NCBI RefSeq assembly: GCF_003001815.1
Contig: NZ_PVMZ01000016.1
Span: 186,001-250,000 of the forward strand
Direction: 5' to 3'
DNA length: 64,000 bases
DNA from: Actinoplanes italicus
GTDB taxonomy: Bacteria > Actinomycetota > Actinomycetes > Mycobacteriales > Micromonosporaceae
Shown: positions 8,399-15,548 of the stretch, one piece after another
Layout of the letters: each line of letters opens with the position of its first letter
Position numbering within the stretch: position 1 is the stretch's first letter
The notes under the pieces: generated by a model
Told to the model about the DNA's origin: nothing
Databases searched by the model: none
The model's input: the letters and a program-made list of their open reading frames with translations, nothing else
Translations under genes and position numbers: made by a program

Positions 8399-9658
8399 AT
8401 GAGCCTCCGGCCGTACCGTGACCTGGTCTCTTTCGCCCGTGGGGGCGGCTGGGGCTCGGACCGGCCGCTGGACGGGCACGACCGGGTGGCGGTCATCCGG
8501 GGCACCGACTTCGCGGGGGTTCGCGCCGGTCGCACCGACGCCGTGCCGCACCGCTGGGAGAAGCGGCCGGCGCTGCCGCAGCGGCTGCTGCGGCCGGGTG
8601 ACGTGCTGCTGGAGATCTCCGGTGGCAGTGCGGCGCGCGGCCAGTCGACCGGGCGGAGCCTGTTCGTCGACGCCGAGTTGCTGTCCGGCTTCGATCATCC
8701 GGTGATCCCGGCGAGTTTCTGCCGGGTACTGCGCTTCGACACTTCGCTGGTCGAACCGCGGTACGCCTATTACGGCCTGCTCGACATGTATCTGTCCGGG
8801 CGGGTGCGGGCGTACGAGAACCAGTCGACCGGGATCAGCAACTTCGGCTTCGACGGGTTCCTCGGCGCCGAGCGGCTGCGTGTGCCGCCGCTGGATGAGC
8901 AGCGCCGGATCGTGGCGCTGCTGGGTGCTCTCGACGACCGGATCGGCGGGAACGAGCGGGTGGTGAACGCCTACGAGGACCTGCTGCGCGCCGAGTTCGC
9001 GGCGCTCGGCGTCACGGCGGTGGGCGGGACGGTGCCTGTCACCGAGCTCGTCGAGTTCAATCCGCGGACTCCGCCGCCGGATCCGGCCGGTGCCCCCTAC
9101 GTCGACATGGCGGCCCTGCCCACCCGGGTCGCGGCGATCCGCACCTGGTCGCGGCGGCCACCGCGCAGCGGCAGCCGGTTCCGCAACGGTGACACCCTGC
9201 TCGCCCGGATCACCCCGTGCCTGGAGAACGGCAAGACCGGCTACGTGGACCTCCTGGCCGGCGACGAGACCGGTGCCGGGTCGGGCGAGTTCATCGTGCT
9301 GCGGGCCCGGCCCGGGGTGCCGCCGCAGCTGCCGTACTTCCTGGCCCGAGACGGGCGGTTCCGTGCTCACGCGATCCAGCGGATGGCCGGGTCCACGGGC
9401 CGGCAGCGGGTGCACGCCGCCGACCTCGCGGACTTCCGGATCACCGTGCCCGGTCCCCGGGCGCTGGCTGTTTTCGGGGACCGGGCCGGTGCGGCCTTCG
9501 CGCACGCCGCGGCGCTGCTGGCCGAGTCCCGGTCCCTGACGGAACTGCGGGACGTGTTGCTGCCGGAACTGATGTCGGGCCGTCAGAGCCTGCCGGCGCC
9601 CGCTCCCGCCTGCACGATCGAGGGGACCGACGAGGCCGCGTCCAGCGTGTACGAGTAG
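8399..9658 (+). CDS. hsdS: Type I restriction-modification specificity subunit HsdS
   Basis: This is a 419-residue specificity subunit with the usual two half-repeats. TRD1 spans about 1-165 and conserved region 1 (PPLDEQRRIVALLGALDDRI) about 165-185. TRD2 (about 205-360) contains DTLLARITPCLENGKTGY. Conserved region 2 is a C-terminal helix ending in LRDVLLPELMSG (about 385-396). The ATG has GGAGG seven bases upstream. The family usually ends close to LPELMSG; here about 22 more residues are read from DNA that, on the other strand, encodes the end of the first pectate lyase, a 76-base convergent overlap. This suggests the original stop was lost when the two regions were joined. Confidence 0.9.
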   Translation: MSLRPYRDLVSFARGGGWGSDRPLDGHDRVAVIRGTDFAGVRAGRTDAVPHRWEKRPALPQRLLRPGDVLLEISGGSAARGQSTGRSLFVDAELLSGFDHPVIPASFCRVLRFDTSLVEPRYAYYGLLDMYLSGRVRAYENQSTGISNFGFDGFLGAERLRVPPLDEQRRIVALLGALDDRIGGNERVVNAYEDLLRAEFAALGVTAVGGTVPVTELVEFNPRTPPPDPAGAPYVDMAALPTRVAAIRTWSRRPPRSGSRFRNGDTLLARITPCLENGKTGYVDLLAGDETGAGSGEFIVLRARPGVPPQLPYFLARDGRFRAHAIQRMAGSTGRQRVHAADLADFRITVPGPRALAVFGDRAGAAFAHAAALLAESRSLTELRDVLLPELMSGRQSLPAPAPACTIEGTDEAASSVYE

Positions 9659-10530
9659 TAGCCGCGCGGTTCGGCCACGCTGCCACCGGCCTGGCACGTG
9701 CCGGACGAGGTGAACTGGTTGGAGCGCTGCACGAGGCGGCCGGGGCCGCTGTCGGCGTACCCGCCGGTGGAGAAGCACGGGTACGGGACCGCGCTGAACG
9801 CGTTGCCCTCGACGACGACACCGGCGTTCATGGTCGACGCGACGCCGTACAACTCGTTGCCGTTGAAGTAGTTGTTGTAGACGTGCACCGGCTCACCGAA
9901 GCGGACCCTCGGATGCCGCTGCCGGGACCCGTCGAACCAGTTGTGGTGGATGCTGACCTTCAGGTGCCCCACGTCGGTGGAGGAGGCGCCGTCGGAGTGC
10001 CCGATCAGCATGCTCTTGTCGGTGCCGTCGAAGTGGTTCCACGACACCGTCACGTAGTCGGAGCCGCGCACGATGTCGATCGACCCGTCGACCGGCGTGC
10101 GGAACGTGTTGTGGTGGATCCAGATGTGGTGCGACTGCTGACCGACGTTGATCGCGTCGTCCTCGGCGTCGACGAACGTCAGGTTCCTCACGATCACGTT
10201 GTACGACTTGTAGAAGTCGAAGCCGCCACCACGGATTGTCGGGTTGCCGCCGATGCCCACGATCGTCTTGTTCGGGCGTACGCCCTGCTTGCTCGTGATG
10301 TCGATGGTCCCGGACACCTGGATGGTCAGGTGACCGACCGTGTCGATGGCGTCGAGCAGCTCGTCGGTGGTGTCGACCGTGACGGTCGGCCCGGCGATGC
10401 CGCCGGTGGTGGTCGCGAGGCCGAGCGCGGCGACCGACGCGAACCCGTCGACGACGGGCGCCGCCTGCGCGGGAGCCGCTGCGACCAGGACCGATGCGGC
10501 GGCCAGCGTGGCCGCGAGGACGATTCTCAT
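9583..10530 (-). CDS. Secreted pectate lyase, PL1 family (last of four tandem copies)
   Basis: This is a 315-residue parallel beta-helix lyase with a Sec signal peptide (MRIVLAATLAAASVLVAAA, cleavage near AQA). PL1 landmarks are the GGxTGG-like start (ATTTGGIAGP), the calcium-site segment HHIWIHHNTF, DGSIDIVRGSDYVTVSWNHF, and the catalytic-arginine strand RQRHPRVRFGEPVHVYNNYF. It would cut polygalacturonate by beta-elimination outside the cell. Its ATG overlaps the stop of the upstream copy in an ATGA arrangement. Its 3' end runs into hsdS from the opposite side. It has an extended aspartate-rich stretch (DAEDDAINV) and lacks the cellulose-type module seen in the first gene of the operon. Confidence 0.92.
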   Translation of the reverse strand: MRIVLAATLAAASVLVAAAPAQAAPVVDGFASVAALGLATTTGGIAGPTVTVDTTDELLDAIDTVGHLTIQVSGTIDITSKQGVRPNKTIVGIGGNPTIRGGGFDFYKSYNVIVRNLTFVDAEDDAINVGQQSHHIWIHHNTFRTPVDGSIDIVRGSDYVTVSWNHFDGTDKSMLIGHSDGASSTDVGHLKVSIHHNWFDGSRQRHPRVRFGEPVHVYNNYFNGNELYGVASTMNAGVVVEGNAFSAVPYPCFSTGGYADSGPGRLVQRSNQFTSSGTCQAGGSVAEPRGYYSYTLDAASSVPSIVQAGAGAGRL

Positions 10531-11450
10531 TTACCCACCCCTGCTCCCGCGGTGACCAGCGCCGGCACGTTCGCGGCCGGGTCCAGCGTGTACGAGTAGA
10601 AGGTGCGCGGCTCGGTCACCGTGCCGCCGGCCTCGCACACCCCGGAGTTGACGAACGCGTTGGCCCGCTGCACGAGGCGGCCCGGGTTGCTCTCGGCGTA
10701 ACCGCCGGTGGAGTGGCACGGGAAGGCGACGTTCTCGAAGTAGTTGCCCTCGGCCACGACCCCGGCGTTCTCGGTGGACGCGATGCCGTACGCGCCGACG
10801 TTGTCGTAGTAGTTGTTGTAGACGTGCACCGGCTCACCGAAGCGCACCCGCGGATGCCGCTGGTTGGAGCCGTCGAACCAGTTGTGGTGGTAACTGACGC
10901 GGAGGTAGCCGATGTCGTCGCGGTAGTTGTCGGAGTGGCCCAGCAGCATGGTCTTGTCGGTGCCGCGGAACACGTTCCAGGAGACCGTGACCTGGGTGGA
11001 CTTGCGCTTGATGTCGAGCGAGCCGTCATAGCCGGGCCCGAACTCGTTGTGGTCGATCCACACGTGGTGGGCGCCGTTGGTGACGCTGATCGAGTCGTCG
11101 GACGCGTTGCTGAACTTGATGTTGCGGATGATCACGTTGTTGCCGGGCCGGGTCGTGGTGCCCAGCTGCAGGCCGCCGCCGGTGATCTCGGCGGTCGCGC
11201 CGACACCGATGATGCTCTTGTTCGCGACCACGGTGATCATGCCGCCGGCGGAGATCCGGCCGGAGACCAGGATGGTGTACGGGGTGTTCGCGCCCGCATA
11301 TTGCGCGAGCTGGGCCGAGGTGGTGACGGTGACGGTGGGTCCCGCCACGCCTCCGGTGGTGCCGGTGGCGAAACCGTCGGCGACCGTGGCGGGCGGCGCC
11401 GCGACCGCCAGGACTGGTGTGATCAGCAGTGCGGCGAGCAGTCCGTGCAT
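10527..11450 (-). CDS. Secreted pectate lyase, PL1 family (third tandem copy)
   Basis: This is a 307-residue PL1 lyase. A short hydrophobic leader (MHGLLAALLITPVLAVAAPP) acts as signal peptide. The same landmarks as its neighbours are present: TTGGVAGPTVTV, HHVWIDHNEF, GSLDIKRKSTQVTVSWNVF, and QRHPRVRFGEPVHVYNNYY with the catalytic arginine. It starts inside the stop of the preceding copy (TGATG, one shared base) and its own stop overlaps the next start, so translation is probably coupled through the whole set. Similar but clearly diverged sequence among the four copies points to old duplications rather than recent ones, with possible division of labour on differently esterified pectin. Confidence 0.92.
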   Translation of the reverse strand: MHGLLAALLITPVLAVAAPPATVADGFATGTTGGVAGPTVTVTTSAQLAQYAGANTPYTILVSGRISAGGMITVVANKSIIGVGATAEITGGGLQLGTTTRPGNNVIIRNIKFSNASDDSISVTNGAHHVWIDHNEFGPGYDGSLDIKRKSTQVTVSWNVFRGTDKTMLLGHSDNYRDDIGYLRVSYHHNWFDGSNQRHPRVRFGEPVHVYNNYYDNVGAYGIASTENAGVVAEGNYFENVAFPCHSTGGYAESNPGRLVQRANAFVNSGVCEAGGTVTEPRTFYSYTLDPAANVPALVTAGAGVGK

Positions 11451-12427
11451 CAGATTCTCCCGACGCCGGCACCGGCCGGCACGATCGTGGGCACCGACGA
11501 GGCCGGGTCCGCGGTGTAGGGGTAGAGGGTGCGCGGGTCGGTGACGCTGCCGCGTACCTCGATGGCGTGGTTGCAGTCGACGAGGATGTTGTCGCGCTGG
11601 ACCATCCGGCCGAGCGGCCCGCTGAAGTCGACGCGGCCCGGGTTGTTGACGCTGTAGAAGTAGTTGCCCTCCACGAACAGCCCGGCGTCGTTGGTCGAGG
11701 CGATGCCGTAACTGTTGTCGCGGAAGTAGTTGTTGTAGACGTGCACGATCGGCGCGAACCGCACGCGAGGATGCCGCTGGTCGGAGCCGTCGAAATAGTT
11801 GTGGTGGTACGTGGTGCGCAGCCGCCCGGCGTCCTGGGCGCCGTTGTCGTCGTCGTGACCGAGCAGCAGTGTCTTGTCGTGGTCGTGGAATCTGTTCCAG
11901 GAGACGGTGACCAGGTCGGAGCCGCGTTTGATGTCGACCGCGCCGTCGTCGCCGTCGGAGAGGTCGTTGTGGTCGATCCAGATGTGGTGGCTGAACATCT
12001 GCACGTTGATCAGGTCGTCGGAGGCGCCGGAGAGCCGCAGGTTACGGATGATCACGTTGTGCACGGCGTTCGCCGGTGGCGAGGTCAGGTCGTCGTCGAC
12101 GGGCAGGCCGATGTTCAGGCCGCCGCCGACCAGAGCCGCGGTCGAACCGAGGCCGATGATCGTCTTGTCGGACGTGACCGGGTACATGCCGTCGTTCGAA
12201 CCCCGGGGCAGCGTGATCGTGCCGGAGACCTGCACGATCAGCGGCCCGGGCCGCGCGATGGCCTCGATGAACGCCGGTGCGGTGGTGACCGTGACGGCCG
12301 GGCCACCGGCGCCACCGGTGGTGGTGACCTGGCCGTGGCCGGCGACGGAGGCGAACCCGTCCGCCGAGGCCACGGCCGCCTGGACCGGTGCGACCAGCAG
12401 CCCTGCCACCAGAGCCAGTGCGAGCAT
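11450..12427 (-). CDS. Secreted pectate lyase, PL1 family (second tandem copy)
   Basis: This is a 325-residue PL1 lyase with signal peptide MLALALVAGLLVAPVQAAV. Core motifs are VTTTGGAGGPAVTV, SHHIWIDHNDLSDGDDG (calcium-binding region), DIKRGSDLVTVSWNRF, and DQRHPRVRFAPIVHVYNNYF. The ATG at 12427 was chosen because it overlaps the upstream TGA as TGATG and is followed at once by a signal peptide. The open frame continues upstream only as antisense shadow. It shares the segment NVQMFSHH(I/V)WIDHND with the first gene of the operon, so these two are closer to each other than to the last two copies. Confidence 0.92.
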   Translation of the reverse strand: MLALALVAGLLVAPVQAAVASADGFASVAGHGQVTTTGGAGGPAVTVTTAPAFIEAIARPGPLIVQVSGTITLPRGSNDGMYPVTSDKTIIGLGSTAALVGGGLNIGLPVDDDLTSPPANAVHNVIIRNLRLSGASDDLINVQMFSHHIWIDHNDLSDGDDGAVDIKRGSDLVTVSWNRFHDHDKTLLLGHDDDNGAQDAGRLRTTYHHNYFDGSDQRHPRVRFAPIVHVYNNYFRDNSYGIASTNDAGLFVEGNYFYSVNNPGRVDFSGPLGRMVQRDNILVDCNHAIEVRGSVTDPRTLYPYTADPASSVPTIVPAGAGVGRI

Positions 12428-13974
12428 CAGAGCCTCCCCACACCCGCACCGGCGGTGACGATCGACTTCACCGCGTTCGGGTCGTCGAGGGTGTAGCTGT
12501 AGAACGCCGACGGCTCCTGCACGGTCCCGCTGCAGTCGGGTGCGCCCGACTCGCCGGCGAAGACGTTGTTGCGCGCCACGCAGCGGCCGGCCGGTCCGGC
12601 GTACGTGTTGGTGACCGGCTCCTCGACGTCCTCGAAGTAGTTGCCCTCGACCACGCAACCCGCGTTGTTCTGGCAGGCCACTCCGGTGTCGGTGTTGTAG
12701 ACGTAGTAGTTGTTGTAGACGTGCACCGGGTCGCCGAACCGTACGCGCGGGTTGCGCTGCGGGGTCCGGTCGAACCAGTTGTGGTGGTACGTCACGCGCA
12801 GCCGCCCGGTGTCCTGCGCGCCGTTGGAGTCGTCGTGGCCGAGCAGCATGTTCTTGGTGTGGTGGTGGGTGTGGTTCCACGACACCGTCACGCTGGTCGA
12901 GCCGCGCTTGATGTCGATCAGCCCGTCGTAGCCCTGGGCCAGGTCGTTGTGGTCGATCCAGACGTGGTGGCTGAACATCTGCACGTTGATCGAGTCGTCG
13001 CTGGCGCCGCGGAACGACAGGTTCTGGATGATCACGTTGTTGACCGCGTTCGCGGGCGGGGTGGTCACGGCGGAGACGGGCAGGCCGATGTTGAAGCCAC
13101 CGCCGGTGATCCCGGCCGTGGCGCCGACTCCGACGATCGACTTGTTGCTGGTCACGTCGTACATGCCGGCCGGCAGGGTGATCGTGCCGACCACGCAGAT
13201 GGTCAGCGGGCCGGACGCGGCGATCGACGACAGCAGCTCGGCCGCGGTGTCGACCTGGACGGTCGGGCCGCCCGCACCGCCGGTGGTGCCGGACGCGAAC
13301 CCGGTGGCCGTGCCGCTGACCGCGCATCCGCCGGGCGGCGGCGGGGTCGGTGAGGTCGACGGCTGCGACGGGCCGGGGCCGGGCGCGGTGGTGTCGACCG
13401 CGACGTCGTCGAACGTGGCGCTCGCCGAGGAGGTGACCAGCCCGATCCGGCCCGAGCCGAACGCGCCGTCGGCGGCCTGGACGACCTGGACGCCGTCGAC
13501 CCGGCCGGTCAGCGTGCTGCCGCTCACGGTCAGTGCCAGGGTCCGCCACGAGGTGCCGGCGGAGACCGTACCGGTGGCCAGTGCCGTTGCCGTGCCCCCG
13601 GAGACGCGCTGGATCTGGGCGGTGCCGGCGGCGGTCAGGACGAGGGTGTAGTACTGGCTGGTGGACTGGGCGCGGGCGGCCACCCCGGCGGTGCCGGTGG
13701 TCTTGACGCGCGCCTGGACCGTGTAGTCGGTCCACGAGGTGCTGCCGGTCAGGGCGCGGGCGTTGCCGCTCGTCGTGGACTGCCGGTATGCGGGGGTGCC
13801 GTCGGTGACGACCGACCAGGAACCGCCGTTGCGGCTCCAGCCGTCGGCGTTGCCGTCGTCGAAGGTGTCGCCGAACAGGCTCTCGGCTTGGGCGGGACCG
13901 CTGACGACAGCGGTGAGCAGCAGGGCCGAGGCGGCGGCCGCGACACCGATGGTGATCCATCTGATCTTTGGCAT
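12427..13974 (-). CDS. Secreted LamG-like module + PL1 pectate lyase (first gene of the operon)
   Basis: This is a 515-residue two-domain protein. A signal peptide (residues 1-30, ending in PAQA) is followed by a jelly-roll module of the LamG/3-keto-disaccharide-hydrolase type (about 32-205; DTFDDGNADGWSRNGGSW and a final ATFDDVAVDTT), probably a carbohydrate-binding domain. A Pro/Ser linker (PSQPSTSPTPPPPGG) leads to a PL1 lyase with two extra cysteines. PL1 landmarks are TTGGAGGPTVQV, SHHVWIDHNDLAQGYDG and PQRNPRVRFGDPVHVYNNYY. The ATG at 13974 has CGAGG about eight bases upstream. It is the promoter-proximal gene of the four-lyase operon. Confidence 0.9.
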   Translation of the reverse strand: MPKIRWITIGVAAAASALLLTAVVSGPAQAESLFGDTFDDGNADGWSRNGGSWSVVTDGTPAYRQSTTSGNARALTGSTSWTDYTVQARVKTTGTAGVAARAQSTSQYYTLVLTAAGTAQIQRVSGGTATALATGTVSAGTSWRTLALTVSGSTLTGRVDGVQVVQAADGAFGSGRIGLVTSSASATFDDVAVDTTAPGPGPSQPSTSPTPPPPGGCAVSGTATGFASGTTGGAGGPTVQVDTAAELLSSIAASGPLTICVVGTITLPAGMYDVTSNKSIVGVGATAGITGGGFNIGLPVSAVTTPPANAVNNVIIQNLSFRGASDDSINVQMFSHHVWIDHNDLAQGYDGLIDIKRGSTSVTVSWNHTHHHTKNMLLGHDDSNGAQDTGRLRVTYHHNWFDRTPQRNPRVRFGDPVHVYNNYYVYNTDTGVACQNNAGCVVEGNYFEDVEEPVTNTYAGPAGRCVARNNVFAGESGAPDCSGTVQEPSAFYSYTLDDPNAVKSIVTAGAGVGRL

Positions 13975-14025
13975 GGGGATTCCTCGGGGATGGCGCTGGG
14001 GAATGGGAGGGGCGCCCAGAAATTG

Positions 14026-14054
14026 ACCGTAAAATTGCCATCCGGGCTCGTCAA
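14026..14054 (-). promoter_or_regulatory. Promoter of the PL1 operon
   Basis: On the minus strand TTGACG (14054-14049) and TACGGT (14031-14026) are separated by 17 bases, about 50 bases upstream of the ATG at 13974. The spacing and -35 fit a housekeeping sigma factor. No exact copy of the AAGCGCTT palindrome lies on this side of the divergent region. Confidence 0.55.
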
Positions 14055-14107
14055 TGCCTTTGCGTTTGCAGAAATGTTGCAGTGCACCCACCGCGAAGCC
14101 TGACGCA

Positions 14108-14136
14108 TTGACTTGCTTCGACCGGTGCCGTAAGTT
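14108..14136 (+). promoter_or_regulatory. Promoter of the PL9 gene
   Basis: TTGACT (14108-14113) and TAAGTT (14131-14136) are 17 bases apart. Transcription would start near 14143, immediately before the LacI-type palindrome at 14144-14157 and about 60 bases ahead of the PL9 start codon. Confidence 0.6.
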
Positions 14137-14143
14137 CCCGCCA

Positions 14144-14157
14144 GGAAAGCGCATTCC
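14144..14157. promoter_or_regulatory. LacI-type operator, GGAAAGCGCATTCC
   Basis: Thirteen of 14 bases match the perfect palindrome found ahead of PL11 at 32874-32887, and the site sits on the predicted transcription start of PL9. A repressor bound here would block initiation. It is one of three similar sites in the window. Confidence 0.6.
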
Positions 14158-14203
14158 CCCACGTCCCGGCTGCCCCGAGTCGGTTGCGCTAAAGGAGATC
14201 CCC

Positions 14204-15385
14204 ATGCGAATCAGGAATGTGCTGGCCGCGGCTGTCGCAGCGGCGGCCGTAATCGGCGGATTCCCCGCTCCCGCCTCGGCTGCCACCACCCTGTTCGTCG
14301 CCACCAACGGAAGCGACAACAACGCCGGCACCCAGTCGGCGCCCCTGGCCACCATTCAGAAGGCCATCAGCCTGATCACCGCGGGCGGCACGATCTCGCT
14401 CCGCGGTGGCACGTACGCGCTGGCGAGCAACATCCAGATCACCAAGAGCGGCACCTCGTCGGCGCCGATCACCCTCACCGCGTACGGCTCCGAGCGCGTG
14501 ATCATCGACGGCGAGAATCTGGGCTACACGCCCGGCGCGGTCGGCTCGACGATCCCGGCCGCCCAGCGTGGCGCGATCCACATGGAGGCGTCGTACTGGA
14601 AGCTGATCGGCCTGGAGATCATCAACGGGCCGTACGGCGTGTACTGCGCCGGCTGCAACAACAACACCTTCGAGCGGCTCGTCACCCGCAACAACTACGA
14701 GACCGGCTTCCAGCTGCAGAACAGCTCGGCGAACAACCTGATCCTCAACCTCGACAGTTACGGCAACCGCGACCCGCGCAAGAACGGCGAGAGCGCCGAC
14801 GGCCTCGGCATCAAGGAGGGCAGCGGCACCGGCAACGTGGTCCGCGGCGCCCGCCTGTGGAACAACGTCGACGACGGCTTCGACGCCTGGATGTTCACCT
14901 CGCCCATCACGATCCAGAACACGGTCGCGTACGGCAACGGCTACAACCGCTGGAGCATCCCCGACTTCTCCGGCGACGGCAACGGCCTCAAGCTGGGCGG
15001 CAGCAGCGGCACCGGCCCCGCCGCGGCCCACGCGGTCACCAACACGTTCTCGTACAGCAACGCCGCACACGGCTTCACCGACAACGGCAACACCGGAGCC
15101 ATCACCATCAACCGCAGCACCGCCTGGAAGAACGCCAAGACCGGCTTCGACGTGGACGGCGGCTCCACCACCCGCCTGACCGCCAACCTGGCCGTCGGCA
15201 ACAAGACCTCGGTGGCGCTCGGCTCCTCCACCGCCTCCGGCAACTCCTGGAACATCGGCGGCACCTGGACGTTCGTCTCCACCGACCAGGCGACGATCAC
15301 CGGAGCCCGCAACGCCGACGGCTCGATCCGCTCCTCGAACTTCCTGGTCCCGTCCAACGGCTCCGCCGTAGGAGCCAAGATCTGA
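14204..15385 (+). CDS. Secreted pectate lyase, PL9 family
   Basis: This is a 393-residue secreted beta-helix lyase. A signal peptide (MRIRNVLAAAVAAAAVIGGF, cleavage after ASA) leads into ATTLFVATNGSDNNAGTQSA, the typical N-terminus of PL9 enzymes (PelL/PelX relatives). Other marks are the right-handed helix repeats NNNTFERLVTRNNYETGFQL, the acidic calcium region GESADGLGIKEG and DDGFDAWMF. PL9 enzymes cut polygalacturonate, some of them exolytically. AAAGGAGA lies eight bases before the ATG. The gene is divergent from the PL1 operon, so one intergenic region may switch both on with pectin. Confidence 0.88.
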   Translation: MRIRNVLAAAVAAAAVIGGFPAPASAATTLFVATNGSDNNAGTQSAPLATIQKAISLITAGGTISLRGGTYALASNIQITKSGTSSAPITLTAYGSERVIIDGENLGYTPGAVGSTIPAAQRGAIHMEASYWKLIGLEIINGPYGVYCAGCNNNTFERLVTRNNYETGFQLQNSSANNLILNLDSYGNRDPRKNGESADGLGIKEGSGTGNVVRGARLWNNVDDGFDAWMFTSPITIQNTVAYGNGYNRWSIPDFSGDGNGLKLGGSSGTGPAAAHAVTNTFSYSNAAHGFTDNGNTGAITINRSTAWKNAKTGFDVDGGSTTRLTANLAVGNKTSVALGSSTASGNSWNIGGTWTFVSTDQATITGARNADGSIRSSNFLVPSNGSAVGAKI

Positions 15386-15435
15386 AGCCTTCCTCGGGTA
15401 CGCCCACGCGCGCCCACGCCTCCGCAGAAGCTATC

Positions 15436-15490
15436 CGGTTGTGCGCTACCGCTGTCTCGCCGCACCTGAGACAGCGGTAGCGCACAACCG
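15436..15490. terminator. Perfect 23-bp inverted repeat, probable terminator of the PL9 gene
   Basis: Two perfectly complementary 23-base arms (15436-15458 and 15468-15490) enclose a nine-base loop, starting 51 bases after the PL9 stop. There is no T-tract, as is common in high-GC actinobacteria. The stem is unusually long and perfect and contains GTGCGCTACCGCTGTCTC. Confidence 0.7.
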
Positions 15491-15548
15491 TCGCGCCCCG
15501 TCGTGGCGAGGCATGGGCGGCCGGGCCGCCGGGTAGGGACGCGGTGTG

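Noticed and set aside
11450..14041. An 863-codon minus-strand frame spanning two pectate lyases
   Set aside because: Its first 540 codons are the wrong frame of the first PL1 gene; only the part from the ATG at 12427 is a lyase, and it begins with its own signal peptide.
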